This document shows, one piece after another, positions 1 through 9,900 of a stretch of 28,147 nt of DNA (position 1 is the first letter of the stretch; each line of letters starts with the position of its first letter). The notes under the pieces were generated by a model. That model saw nothing but the letters and a program-made list of their open reading frames with translations. It did no database searches and was not told where the DNA came from. Made by a program: the position numbers and the translations under genes. The stretch lies in assembly GCA_900769985.1 (NCBI GenBank), contig CAAGIS010000234.1, forward strand, positions 1 through 28,147, in the 5' to 3' direction. The DNA is from Spirochaetia bacterium (GTDB taxonomy: Bacteria > Spirochaetota > Spirochaetia > Treponematales > Treponemataceae).

Positions 1-1064
1 TGGCAACTTTGTTTATGCTTTTAAGCGTTTTGGAAGGTTTTAAAAAAGAACAGATTTTTAATCCTTTATTAAAGATGACAGAAAAAATCGGCGGAATTGT
101 AGGGCTTACTTTCTTTTTTGTTTTCAGCGTGTTTTTTTCTTCGATGTTTGTAACAAATGATGTTTCTTTGATTATTTTTGTTCCTTTGACAATCATTTTG
201 TTCCGTATGGGAAATAAAGAAAAATATATCCTGCCAGTTTTGACTTTTGAAAATATTGCAGCTATCAGAGGTTCGATTTTAATGCCGTTTGGAAGTCCGC
301 AAAATCTTTTTTTGTTCAGTCAAAGCGGAATAAGTACTAAAGATTTTATCAAGATGATGTTCCCGCTTTGGGTTTTCAGTGCATTTTTGCTTGTCGGTTT
401 CATCCTCTTTTTATATAGAAAGAACTTATCTGAAAAAATCGATTATCATCAAAATGAAAATAATGATTCCCAAAATAAAAGCCAGACAAGTGCTTGCGAT
501 TCTTCAAATTCTTCAAACAAAAAAAAGAAATTTCTGTACGTTTTTCTTTTTGCAGTGATAATAACATCAATTGTAAGCCGCACTAAATTCTGGCCGTTTG
601 TTACAATTGGAGTTGCACTTTTTCTTATCATCTTTGACAGGAAAATTCTTTTGCAGACTGATTATGTGCTTTTGTTAACTTTTTTATGCTTTTTTATTTT
701 TTCATCTTCAATTTGTTCGAATCCGGCAATTTCAAAATTTTTGCAAAGAAGCGTGACAGGACATGAATATCTTTGGAGCATTTTATTGAGCCAAGTTATT
801 TCAAATGTTCCTGCAAGCATAGTTTTGTGGCCTTTTACTTCAATGCCGAACGGACTTCGTTCTCTTCTTTACGGACTTGATAGCGCAGGACTTTGTTCGA
901 TAATCGGAAGTCTTGCAAGTGTAATAAACTTAAGGCTTTATACGCGAGAATATCCAAAACAAGGTAAAAAATTCATCTTTACTTTTACATGGATAAGTCT
1001 TGTTTTCTTTGCGATTGTAGTTTTGCCGCAGTTGTGGTTTATAAATTTTTCGTTAAAAAATTAA
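1..1064 (+). CDS. SLC13/ArsB-like anion permease, 5' end cut off by window
   Basis: The frame is open from base 3, so the gene starts before the window. A TTG at 9 is only the first possible internal start. What remains is about 350 residues of very hydrophobic protein with roughly eight membrane segments, split by a hydrophilic loop rich in Asn, Ser and Lys (near residues 145-175). The segment SILMPFGSPQNLFLF resembles the G(S/N)PQN signature of the CitM/ArsB/SLC13 ion transporter superfamily, and the preceding stretch (ENIAAIRGS) fits the same re-entrant region. An inner-membrane anion or dicarboxylate carrier is the likely role, but the substrate cannot be told. The stop lies 23 bases before the KtrA-type gene, so the two probably share a transcript. 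Confident of the family level only. Confidence 0.75.
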   Translation, partial: ATLFMLLSVLEGFKKEQIFNPLLKMTEKIGGIVGLTFFFVFSVFFSSMFVTNDVSLIIFVPLTIILFRMGNKEKYILPVLTFENIAAIRGSILMPFGSPQNLFLFSQSGISTKDFIKMMFPLWVFSAFLLVGFILFLYRKNLSEKIDYHQNENNDSQNKSQTSACDSSNSSNKKKKFLYVFLFAVIITSIVSRTKFWPFVTIGVALFLIIFDRKILLQTDYVLLLTFLCFFIFSSSICSNPAISKFLQRSVTGHEYLWSILLSQVISNVPASIVLWPFTSMPNGLRSLLYGLDSAGLCSIIGSLASVINLRLYTREYPKQGKKFIFTFTWISLVFFAIVVLPQLWFINFSLKN

Positions 1065-1087
1065 AAGACAAACAGGAGGAATACAAA

Positions 1088-1816
1088 ATGGTAACTATTG
1101 CAGTCATCGGGCTTGGGACATTCGGAAGTCGCGTAACAGAGGCACTCCTTGACACTGACACAGAGCTTGTAATTCTTGATAAAGACAGAGATATTGTTGA
1201 AAAATATAAAAACTCTGTAACAAACGCATACATCACTGACGCAATAAATGAAGCAACTTTGCAAAAAATCATTCCGCCTGATGTAAATGCAGCTGTCGTC
1301 GATTTAGGAAGCCAGCTTGAAACGTCGATTCTTGTAACAAATCACCTTAAAAAACTGGGCGTTCCGCAGATTATCGTAAAAGCGCGTTCTGACGAGCACG
1401 GCGAAATTTTAAAACTTGTCGGCGCAACAAAAATCATTTACCCTGACTATGACGCAGCACTTCACATTGCGCCGATGCTCCTTTCTTCTGCGCTGTTCAA
1501 CTACATGCAGCTTTCTGAAAATTTTGCGATTGCAGAAGTAAAAGTACGCAAAGAAACAGAAGGAAAAACGCTTGCAGAAAGTTCTCTGCGTCAGAAATAC
1601 AAGTTGAACGTCATCGGCATACGAGATGAAGGAAGCGATGAAATAAATGCTGCAGCAGACCCGCATCTTGTCCTTAATAACCAGATGATTCTGCTTGTCG
1701 CAGGAACTCCGCAGTCAATTCACGACTACACAGACCGCCGCGCCGCAAGCGAAAAGCAGAAAAAAGACGGTAACATTTTCCGAAAACTTTTGCACAGGGA
1801 CAATTCAAAAAAATAA
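1088..1816 (+). CDS. ktrA: KtrA/TrkA-type potassium uptake regulator (RCK domains)
   Basis: This 242-residue cytoplasmic protein has one Rossmann-like RCK_N domain (about 1-125) and one RCK_C domain (about 135-225). The nucleotide-binding motif is G8-L-G10-T-F-G13, followed by an acidic residue at the end of strand 2 (D31). Single-unit size matches KtrA rather than the doubled TrkA. Such proteins form an octameric ring that binds ATP/ADP or NAD(H) and gates a KtrB/TrkH potassium channel. I start it at the ATG at 1088 because AGGAGGA lies 7 bases upstream; the frame stays open further upstream, overlapping the permease gene, but without a ribosome site. The partner channel is not in the window and may lie upstream. 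It ends 7 bases before the convergent lipoprotein gene, with no obvious terminator between them. Confidence 0.88.
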   Translation: MVTIAVIGLGTFGSRVTEALLDTDTELVILDKDRDIVEKYKNSVTNAYITDAINEATLQKIIPPDVNAAVVDLGSQLETSILVTNHLKKLGVPQIIVKARSDEHGEILKLVGATKIIYPDYDAALHIAPMLLSSALFNYMQLSENFAIAEVKVRKETEGKTLAESSLRQKYKLNVIGIRDEGSDEINAAADPHLVLNNQMILLVAGTPQSIHDYTDRRAASEKQKKDGNIFRKLLHRDNSKK

Positions 1817-1823
1817 CAGCTTT

Positions 1824-3005
1824 TTACATCGGCTTATTCTGCGCTATACGAAAGCCGCCTGTTAAAGCAACAAGATTTCCGCCTTTATGACCACTGCATC
1901 TACTACCAACTACATCATTTGCATGATCACCGCCTCTATAACTTCTCTGTGTGTGGAATTTGTATGTTGAACCATACGGAGTATTATAGTCAAAGCACCA
2001 TTCAGGAACATTGCCTGACATATCATAAAAACCAAGATGGTTCGGAAGCCTTCCACCTGATAAATGCATTCTCTTGCCAGATATGCTTTTATCAGTACGT
2101 TTAGAAAGCTCTGCATTTGTATCATCTTTTCCTGTTGCTGTTGTACTAGGTCCATTCCAAGCGCTGTTGCCATACTGCCAGCAGTATTCATTCTGCCTTG
2201 TTGATTTTGGAAAATTAATACCATTCATTGTTTCTGTTGGAGTCATATCAACTGCAGAACCTGCTTCATCGCCAGAAACATTGCGTCCTGAGATAAAACC
2301 GCCATCTTTCTTTTTTCGTGCGGCATATTCCCATTCTTCTACATAAGGCAGTCTAAAACCATTAGCGCCTTTATTTACATACGGATTATCAACTTCACCT
2401 GGTGTTAGTGCATAATTTTTCAAGTCACCAACTTTAGTTCCTGTTGAATTTCGAATCGGAGTTTTAAAATTTGAGTCAGTACAGTACACAGGTGTAAGTC
2501 CGCACATTTCGCTTAAAGCATTGCACCAGACCATTACATCCCGCCATGTTAAACCACATACCGGCATTTCTACAAGTTTAGGTTTACTTCCAGGATCTGA
2601 CATATTGGATTGTTGTTCAGCATCTTTGCCGTACAGACCTTCAACGCCTTCATTTACAATCGTATACCCATTTTCCTTTGCCCACTGCAAAACTTCATAC
2701 CAGGTATTGTAGCTTGTTTCGTAGCGCGCAAGAGAAAAACTGCTTACAGTTGTCCTGTATGGAACTTCAATCAAATCTTCGCCTAGAATAATTTCGTCAA
2801 TGCCACCTTCAATATTGACGTCAATCATTACAAAATCTGCATCGCGATCATCTCCCGGAATACGTATAGTTCTGTTTGCAGTTGAAACAGCTTTAACTGA
2901 CTTGTCTGACGAGTCCGAGTCTTTTACCGGCCAGAAAAAGTTTTCGCACGAAAAAAGAATCAAAACCGGCAATATAAAAAAAGTCTTTTTAATAAATCTG
3001 TTCAT
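1824..3005 (-). CDS. SUMF1/formylglycine-generating-enzyme-fold lipoprotein
   Basis: A 393-residue protein with an N-terminal signal peptide ending in a lipobox (L17-F-S-C20), so it should be a lipid-anchored envelope protein. The rest is a SUMF1/FGE-sulfatase domain: FSLARYETSYNTWYEVLQWA near 90-110, the LTWRDVMVWCNALS segment, FRLPYVEEWEYAAR, GFYDMSGNVPEWCFDY, and the C-terminal RGG...GFRIA block. In true formylglycine-generating enzymes a cysteine pair follows the RGG strand. Here that stretch reads YRGGDHANDVVGSRCSGHKG, with only one cysteine, so oxidase activity is doubtful and a binding or structural role is more likely. Treponemes often carry many such paralogues (family knowledge). 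The start ATG at 3005 has only a weak ribosome site. Function unknown. Confidence 0.85.
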   Translation of the reverse strand: MNRFIKKTFFILPVLILFSCENFFWPVKDSDSSDKSVKAVSTANRTIRIPGDDRDADFVMIDVNIEGGIDEIILGEDLIEVPYRTTVSSFSLARYETSYNTWYEVLQWAKENGYTIVNEGVEGLYGKDAEQQSNMSDPGSKPKLVEMPVCGLTWRDVMVWCNALSEMCGLTPVYCTDSNFKTPIRNSTGTKVGDLKNYALTPGEVDNPYVNKGANGFRLPYVEEWEYAARKKKDGGFISGRNVSGDEAGSAVDMTPTETMNGINFPKSTRQNEYCWQYGNSAWNGPSTTATGKDDTNAELSKRTDKSISGKRMHLSGGRLPNHLGFYDMSGNVPEWCFDYNTPYGSTYKFHTQRSYRGGDHANDVVGSRCSGHKGGNLVALTGGFRIAQNKPM

Positions 3006-3171
3006 AATTAATCCGCTTCAAGTGTTACTCAGCACTTCCTTAATTTTTATAAATTTCTTTATGTTGTGTCATTATAATAGAAGAAACAGGGATGCTGATA
3101 TAAATTTATTATCTTTTTTTATGATGATTTTCAAAATTTGTGTTTTTTTTTATATATTTTTTCAAATTTTG

Positions 3172-3200
3172 TTGACTTCTATATAAAATTTCATTATGTT
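3172..3200 (+). promoter_or_regulatory. Sigma70-type promoter of the efflux operon
   Basis: TTGACT at 3172-3177 and TATGTT at 3195-3200 are separated by 17 bases. Transcription would start near 3207, inside the palindromic operator, 33 bases before the tetR-like start codon. It is the only good promoter seen for the five-gene operon to 10562. Confidence 0.6.
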
Positions 3201-3207
3201 CATTATG
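3190..3207 (+). repeat. 9-bp tandem repeat duplicating the -10 region
   Basis: TTCATTATG occurs twice back to back (3190-3198 and 3199-3207). With the following TT, each copy carries a TATGTT -10-like hexamer (3195-3200 and 3204-3209). The second copy runs into the operator. Confidence 0.8.
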
Positions 3208-3226
3208 TTACCGAATGTTCGGTAAC
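3207..3226. promoter_or_regulatory. Palindromic operator, probable TetR-family binding site
   Basis: GTTACCGAATGTTCGGTAAC is a perfect inverted repeat with 9-base arms and a 2-base centre. It overlaps the predicted transcription start and lies 13 bases before the ATG of the tandem TetR gene. This placement fits autorepression of the efflux operon. Binding by the adjacent regulator is inferred. Confidence 0.75.
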
Positions 3227-3239
3227 TTTTAGGTGAAAA

Positions 3240-4457
3240 ATGGTATTAAAACGCAACACACGGCAACAAATTCTAAACGAAGCGTTCCTTTTGTGTAAAG
3301 ATTCTAAAAATTCGCAATTTTCTCTTTCAGAACTCGCAAATCGCGTAGGTATATCAAAGGCTGCAATTTTTCGCCATTTTAAAAACAAGGAAAACCTCAT
3401 AGAAGAAATGAACTGCCTTTTTTCAGGCAAATTTTCGCGTATCTTAAACAAAAAAGACTACTTTTTTTCAAAAGAAACGCTTACTTCCTGTACTTTTGAA
3501 GAATTTTCTGAAATCATAGACGACATAATTACTTTCTTTTTTAATAATCCCGGTTTTTTTGAATTCTTTATAAATTCCATTGCAATCGACATAAACAGCG
3601 AAAATTCAATTTTAAAAATCCTTCAAAAAAACGGAGTTGTTTTTTCTGAGCCTTTTATCAAAAACAGGAGCGTCGGACGATTTTTTAAAATTTATTTTTG
3701 TATCGAAGGAATCGAATATTTTATTTCCAGAAGAGAGTTTATTGCCCTGACAAATGATGAACAAATCGAAGACGAAGAATCGTTTAAAAAAAACGTAATA
3801 AATTTTTTATGGAATGGTCTTGGAAACAACGAATCTCAAATTTCTGAAGAACGCAAAAAAGAGTTAGATGAAATATGTAAAATCGAAATTCAGCAGAATG
3901 AAAACGAAACACGTTTTTTTAAAGCGTTTTCCGAAGTTTTTACTGAATCTGGCTATGACGGTATTACTGTCGGAAATATAAGCAAAAAGCTGAATATTGC
4001 AAAGAGTTCTTTGTATTCATTTTTTAAAAACAAAGATGAGTTCATAAAAAAAATGATTTCTTATGAATTTAATTTTTTTCTTGACATTCTTTTTTCAAAA
4101 GCTTCTTCTGCAAGAGACATAAATGAACTGGCTTATATTCTTTTACGAGTTGAAAATAATTATTTTGAAGTAAGGCGATTTGTTTTTATGATTCATGCAT
4201 GGTTTCAGAAACAAAATTTTGAAATTGACAAAACATGTTCGTTTAGGACAGAGAAGATTTTAAACAAAATCAACGAACTTGAAAAAAAAGTTTCGACAAA
4301 CGGAATCAATATGAGTTTTAAAACTTTAATCGGCTGGATTTCATCTGAAATAGGTTCTTTAAAACTGTTTTTTGATGAATTGGAAAAAGACAATACACTA
4401 AACCACGTTGACTGCGTAAATGAAATTTTTGCGCTAGTCGAATGTGGAATTAAATAA
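3240..4457 (+). CDS. Tandem (double) TetR-family regulator of efflux operon
   Basis: This 405-residue protein is about twice normal TetR length and contains two TetR_N DNA-binding domains. The first covers residues 7-60 (FSLSELANRVGISKAAIFRHFKNKENLI) and the second 222-272 (ITVGNISKKLNIAKSSLYSFFKNKDEFI). Each is followed by its own all-helical ligand-domain-like stretch (about 85-200 and 280-400). The two halves are clearly diverged, so this is an old fusion or duplication, not a recent one. It heads an operon with TolC, adaptor and RND pump genes, starting 15 bases before the TolC gene. It follows a perfect 20-base palindrome, so it most likely represses its own operon and is released by a pump substrate. 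The ATG at 3240 is preceded by AGGTGA. DNA-binding role is secure at family level; ligand unknown. Confidence 0.87.
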   Translation: MVLKRNTRQQILNEAFLLCKDSKNSQFSLSELANRVGISKAAIFRHFKNKENLIEEMNCLFSGKFSRILNKKDYFFSKETLTSCTFEEFSEIIDDIITFFFNNPGFFEFFINSIAIDINSENSILKILQKNGVVFSEPFIKNRSVGRFFKIYFCIEGIEYFISRREFIALTNDEQIEDEESFKKNVINFLWNGLGNNESQISEERKKELDEICKIEIQQNENETRFFKAFSEVFTESGYDGITVGNISKKLNIAKSSLYSFFKNKDEFIKKMISYEFNFFLDILFSKASSARDINELAYILLRVENNYFEVRRFVFMIHAWFQKQNFEIDKTCSFRTEKILNKINELEKKVSTNGINMSFKTLIGWISSEIGSLKLFFDELEKDNTLNHVDCVNEIFALVECGIK

Positions 4458-4472
4458 AAAAGAGAGGTAATT

Positions 4473-5975
4473 ATGAAAATAATCAGTTCAAAAAAATCAG
4501 TCAAAAAGTTCTGCGCTTTTCTGGTGGGGCTTTTTGTAACGGGATTTGCTTTTTGTCAGGGGATTTCTGATTCTGCTGATAATCTGCAAAGAAAAGAAGA
4601 CGGAACAATTGTCCTGACAATTGATGACGCAGTCACTTATTCGCTTAAAAACAGTCCGAGTTTAAAGACTGCACAAATCGACCTGGAACTTGCAAAATGG
4701 AAGAAAAATACTGCATGGAATTCTTTTTTGCCGACAGTTCAGGTTACGGGAACAATTGCACGTGCAAATGATGTTGAGTCATCGTTAAGGTCTACGAACC
4801 AGACAATCAATGGGAACAAAAAACTGTATGAAGGTTTAGCTACGGCTGCTACAGCTGGTGGCAATCCTGCTTTAGGATACGGTTTTAGTAGTGCAGCAGC
4901 AAACATGAATCCTGTTTCTGCAACAGAAAACATGCACTGGACTGCAATGGGCAATCTTTCTGTTTCGCTTAATTTTAACGTTGCAATGATTCAGAATATG
5001 AGGGCAACAATCGCTCAGTACGAAACAGGAAAAATCAGCTGGGACCAGACTGTAAAAGAAAATGAAATTTCAGTAAGAAAATTATTTTACGGTCTTCTTT
5101 TGCAGCAAGAAAGCTTGAACTTGCAGAAAGAAAGTCTTGAAAATGCCCGACAGAGAATGACACAGGCTCAGACAAACTACCGCAACGGATATGTTCCTGA
5201 AATAAAATACCTTCAGGCACAGGTTGCTTACGAAAACCAAGTTCCTGTTGTAGAAAAAGCAGAAATGATTATGCGCCAGCAGCTTGATACTTTTGCATTT
5301 TTAATCGGACTTCCGGCAAATTCAAAAATTCAACTGAACGGAGAAATTAATCCTAAGATAATGGATTTGGACGTTGAAGAATTAATCAGCAAAGGTCTTA
5401 CGCAAAACCTGACAATTAGGACACTGCAGGAAAACATAAAGATTTTAAAACTTCAGTCAAATGCGCTTGATTTGAGTGCTTACACTCCGTCGCTTGCTTT
5501 AAGCTGGAACGGAAATCCGATGATTACAAGTGCTTTTGAATCTGACTGGGGCGACAGCAACAACTGGAAAGATCAGGGAGCATTCAGCGTTACTCTTGCA
5601 TGGAACATAACAAATATGCTGCCTTGGTCAAGTTCCAGAGTACAGGCTCGCGAACTTCAGGACAACATCAAAAAGCTCGAAGTTCAGCTTGAAAGCGCTA
5701 TCCGCAATACTGACTTGCAAATTAGGACAGCAGTTGACACTCTTGCGCAGTGCCGTCATTCGCTTGAAAACAGCCAGCGCAACATCGATTTGGCTCAGCG
5801 TTCTTACGATATGACGTCGCTCGCATACAGAAACGGTACGACAGAATACCTCGATTTGATGGATGCAGAGACTCAGTTGAATCAGGCAAAGCTCAGTCTT
5901 GTAAATGAGAAATTCAATTATATGACAAATCTTATGGATTTGGAAAACATACTTAATACAACTCTCGTAGAATAG
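4473..5975 (+). CDS. TolC-like outer membrane efflux protein
   Basis: A 500-residue precursor with a Sec signal peptide (basic start, hydrophobic 14-27, probable cleavage after FAFC-Q near 28-29). The mature part has the two outer-membrane-efflux repeats of the TolC/OMF family: the first begins with LTIDDAVTYSLKNSPSLKTAQIDLELAK (near 47-74), and the second with LISKGLTQNLTIRTLQENIKILK. Each carries long coiled-coil helices, such as the Gln/Asn-rich QRMTQAQTNYRNGYVPEIKYLQAQ. Family members form trimeric channel-tunnels across outer membrane and periplasm and work with an adaptor and an RND pump, both of which follow here. A Gly/Ala-rich loop at about 125-150 is less typical. AGAGAGG lies just upstream of the ATG, and the adaptor gene begins 10 bases after the stop. 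Confidence 0.93.
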   Translation: MKIISSKKSVKKFCAFLVGLFVTGFAFCQGISDSADNLQRKEDGTIVLTIDDAVTYSLKNSPSLKTAQIDLELAKWKKNTAWNSFLPTVQVTGTIARANDVESSLRSTNQTINGNKKLYEGLATAATAGGNPALGYGFSSAAANMNPVSATENMHWTAMGNLSVSLNFNVAMIQNMRATIAQYETGKISWDQTVKENEISVRKLFYGLLLQQESLNLQKESLENARQRMTQAQTNYRNGYVPEIKYLQAQVAYENQVPVVEKAEMIMRQQLDTFAFLIGLPANSKIQLNGEINPKIMDLDVEELISKGLTQNLTIRTLQENIKILKLQSNALDLSAYTPSLALSWNGNPMITSAFESDWGDSNNWKDQGAFSVTLAWNITNMLPWSSSRVQARELQDNIKKLEVQLESAIRNTDLQIRTAVDTLAQCRHSLENSQRNIDLAQRSYDMTSLAYRNGTTEYLDLMDAETQLNQAKLSLVNEKFNYMTNLMDLENILNTTLVE

Positions 5976-5985
5976 GGGAACTAAT

Positions 5986-6903
5986 ATGAAAAAATCTAAA
6001 TTAATTTTATCTGCAATTTGCGGATGTGCTGTAATTGCTTTTTCCGGCTGTCAGAAAGACGGAGATGCAAAAAACAAAAAAGAAGTAGAAGCAGTTTTTG
6101 CCGTTAATGCTTATAAAGCAATTCCTACAACTTTGGACGATTACCTTGAGTTTGGCGGTGATGTTGATGCAGCATCTTCTGTTGCCGTAATGCCTGATAC
6201 TGCAGGAAAGATTTCTCAAGTGCACGTAAAAATCGGTCAGAAAGTTGAAAAAAATCAGGTTCTTGCTGCAGTCGATGCAAGCCGTCCAGGTATGGTTTTT
6301 GCAGACAGCCCAGTACGCTCTCCTGTTGCCGGAACTGTTACTTATTTTCCTGGTGTTGTAGGAACAAGCGTTTCTCAGTCAAGCATCATTGCAAAAATCT
6401 CAAGTACAAATCAGCTTGAAATTCAGACTGCCGTTCCTGAAAGATTTATTTCAAGAATCAGCATGAACCAGAAAGCAAACCTTACTTTTAACGCTTACCC
6501 GGGCGAAGTATTTTCTGCACACATAAAAGAAATAAGTCCTGTCCTTGACATCACATCAAGAACGATGAACATAAAATTTGCAATCGACAGTCAAGACCCG
6601 AGAATTAAAATCGGTATGTATGCAAAAATCAACCTTGTAACAGAACACAAGGAAAATACAATTGTCGTACCTTATGGAACTGTAATTTCACGCAATGGCG
6701 AAGACTTTGTATTCATCGCAGAAAAAGACGGTGACAAAACAAAAGCAGTTCTCTCTCCTGTAAAAGTCGGAATTCGTGTAGACAACTATCAGGAAATTTT
6801 ACAGGGCGTAACAAAAGATGATTTAGTTATTGTCAAAGGTCAGACATTGTTAAGCGACGGTTCATTAGTAAACATCATTACTGTAACTAATGAAGAAAAA
6901 TAA
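5986..6903 (+). CDS. RND efflux periplasmic adaptor, lipoprotein (HlyD/AcrA type)
   Basis: A 305-residue membrane fusion protein. The signal peptide ends in A18-F-S-G-C22, so Cys22 should be lipidated. A biotinyl-lipoyl-like hairpin lies at about 55-135 (VAVMPDTAGKISQVHVKIGQKVEKNQVLAAVD, then SPVRSPVAGTVTYFPGVVGTSV). The beta-barrel and membrane-proximal domains follow to about 295. The long alpha-helical hairpin of AcrA is essentially absent, which puts it among the short, lipoyl-only adaptors. Adaptors of this family link the inner-membrane pump to the TolC channel. The RND gene starts 16 bases downstream. The start is supported by GGGGAAC before the ATG. Confidence 0.92.
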   Translation: MKKSKLILSAICGCAVIAFSGCQKDGDAKNKKEVEAVFAVNAYKAIPTTLDDYLEFGGDVDAASSVAVMPDTAGKISQVHVKIGQKVEKNQVLAAVDASRPGMVFADSPVRSPVAGTVTYFPGVVGTSVSQSSIIAKISSTNQLEIQTAVPERFISRISMNQKANLTFNAYPGEVFSAHIKEISPVLDITSRTMNIKFAIDSQDPRIKIGMYAKINLVTEHKENTIVVPYGTVISRNGEDFVFIAEKDGDKTKAVLSPVKVGIRVDNYQEILQGVTKDDLVIVKGQTLLSDGSLVNIITVTNEEK

Positions 6904-6919
6904 AAATGGAGTGTAACGT

Positions 6920-9900
6920 ATGACTCTTTCAGAGCGTTCAGTAAATAAACCGACAACGGTTTTAATGATATTCATATTGTTGATAGCCTTTGGTATATAT
7001 GCAACATTTAATCTCCCGATTGACAGATTCCCTGAAATGGAACTGCCATATATTCTCATCAGCACGACTTACGAAAACGCAGGTCCAGAAGAAGTAGAAC
7101 AAAGTGTAACGCGCACTTTGGAATCTTCTCTTTCAAGTGTTTCTGGTTTGAAAAAACTTTCATCAGAATCTTCGACAGGTTCAAGCCTTATTTATCTTGA
7201 AATGAACTACGGCGTAAACCTTGACGAAGCGGTAAACGGATGTCGTGATAAAATCGACATCGTACGAAAGTACCTGCCTGATGATGCAGATTCTCCGATT
7301 ATCTTTAAAATGGATCCTTCAATGATGCCTATCATGGGAATTTCAATTAAAGGAAACAGAACTCCGGAAGAATTAAGAAAACTGGCAGAAGATACTATTC
7401 AGCCTAAACTTGAACAGATTGACGGTATTGCTTCTGCAAACATAAGTGGTGGTCGCGAAAAATGTATACGCGTAGATATTCCGCGCGACAGACTTGAAGC
7501 TTACAACCTGACAATTACAGACGTTGCAAAATTAATCGGCGCACAGAATGTTCAGAGTGCCGGCGGTTCAATTACAAGCGGTGACATCAACTATACGATT
7601 CAGGCTGCAGGAAAATACAAATCACTTGAAGACGTAAAAAATACCGTAATCTCATGGAAAGCAACAACTGCAGAAGCCGGCGCTGCTCCGATGGTACGTA
7701 CTATCAAACTGCGCGACATTGCAGATGTTTACGAAGGCTACGAAAAAGAAACGAGCTTGTCTTTTATGAACGGTTCTCCTTGTGTAAGCCTTATGTTACA
7801 GCGACAGAGCGGAAAAAACGCCGTTGCTGCTGCTGAAAAAGTACGAAAGCAAATGGCAAAAGTTAAAAAAACTCTGCCTGCTGACATTGAAGTTGTAGAA
7901 GTATGGAATACGACAGATTCAATCAAAGAAACTATTATTGCTGTAGTTCAGTCTGTAGTAGAAGGTGCATTGCTTGCAATTCTGGTTCTTGTTATATTCC
8001 TTCGTTCTTTCAAGAGTACATTTATCGTTGCAATTTCAATTCCTGTTTCGCTTTTGATTACGCTGATTTTGATGTACCTGCGCGGAATGACAATCAATAT
8101 GATTTCGCTTGCCGGTCTTTTGATTGGTGTAGGTATGCTTGTAGACAACTCAATCGTAGTTCTTGAAAATATTTACAGTTACAGGCAGAAAGATGCCAAA
8201 CCAAAAGTTGCCGCAATGTTAGGTTCGCAGGAAATGGTTTCTGCAATTACGTCAAGTACTTTGACGACTGTATGTATCTTCCTTCCGATGATTATGCTTC
8301 AGAGCAAAATGGGAATGATTGGTCAGTTGCTTAACGACTTGTCTATGACAATCATTTTCTCTCTGCTCTGTTCACTTGTAGTTGCAATTACGCTTGTTCC
8401 TGTTTTATCTTCGAGTGTACTCGTAGTAGACAACGTAGGAGATAAAAGGGATTCTTCAAAAACGGGAAAAGTAAACCGCGCTTTGGGACAATTCTTTGAC
8501 AAGCTTGACTATGTATATTCAAATGCAGTTAAGAAAACTCTGCATCATAAAAAAGTTTTACTTCTCTGTATCATAGCACTGTTCTTTGCAAGTATTTTTG
8601 TAATCGTAAAAATCGGTTTCGTATTCATGCCGTCAACAGAAACTTCAAACGTTACTCTCGACGTAGAAATGCCAAAAGGAACTCGTATTGAAATTACAGA
8701 AGCCGTTGTAAAGGAAATGGAAGCAATTATCCAGAAAGAACTTGTCGGCATCCAGACATTAAGTTCAAGTGTCGGAGGAAGTGGTTTTACAAGTTCAAGC
8801 AGCGACACAAACGTTGCAACAATTCGTATCAAACTTTATCCAGAAAAAGAACGCAAACACGGCTACGACAGTGCAGAAACTGCAAAAGCAAAACTGCGTC
8901 CTTACTTTACAAAGATTCCTGGAGCAGATATTTCTGTTTCGCAGGGAAATGAAAATATGTCAAGCGGTCTTGTCGTAGATATCCGCTGTGATGACTTGAA
9001 AAAACTTTCTGCCATTACAAAACAGATTGAAGACCTCTTAAAAGAAAAAACAGGCGATTTCGTAACGAACGTTTCTTCTAACCTCGAAGACGGATTGCCA
9101 GAAGCAAAAATTATCTTTGACCGTGACTTGATGTATACACTTGCACTCAACGTTTACTCTGTAGGTGCAGAAATCAAAGCAAACATCGATGGTATAACTG
9201 CAACTCGCTACGAAGACGAAGGCGATGAGATTGACTTGATTGTATCTCTTGCAGAAGAAGACAAAACTGAACTTACAGATTTGGACAGCATCTTTGTAAC
9301 AAACGGCAACGGTAAGAGAATTCCTTTATCGTCATTCGCTCATTACGAAGAAGACACAGCTCCTGTAAGCGTTATGCGTCAGGACCAGGCACGTATGACA
9401 CAGATTACGCTGACCCCGGCAAAAGGCTATTCTCTGCAGGACATTCAGAACAAAGTAAATACGCTCATTGCTGAAAATATCCCGCAAGAAGACAACGTAA
9501 CAATTTCTTTCTCTGGTGACAGCGAAGACTTTGCAGAAGCGCTCGTCAACTTTGCAGTCGTAATTTTAATGGCAGCTGCCCTTGTATTTGCAGTTATGGC
9601 AAGTCAGTTTGAATCGTTCAAAGATCCGTTCATCGTTATCTTTACATTGCCGCTTGCATTCATCGGTGTTGCTGCAATTTACCTTGTAAGCGGACAGCTT
9701 TTGAGTATTGTTACTGTATTCGGTTTCTTAATGCTTGTCGGAATGATTGTAAACAACGGTATCGTTCTTGTAGACTACACTAACCTTTTGAGAAAACGAG
9801 GATACGCTCTTGAAGATGCTTGTGTCGAAGCTGCACGAAGCCGTCTGCGCCCGATTTTGATGTCAACATTGACGACAATCCTTTCGCTTGTTCCGATGGC

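Noticed and set aside
3071..3076. TATAAT on the minus strand as promoter of the SUMF1-fold lipoprotein
   Set aside because: No acceptable -35 box at the right distance, and such hexamers are expected by chance in this AT-rich gap.
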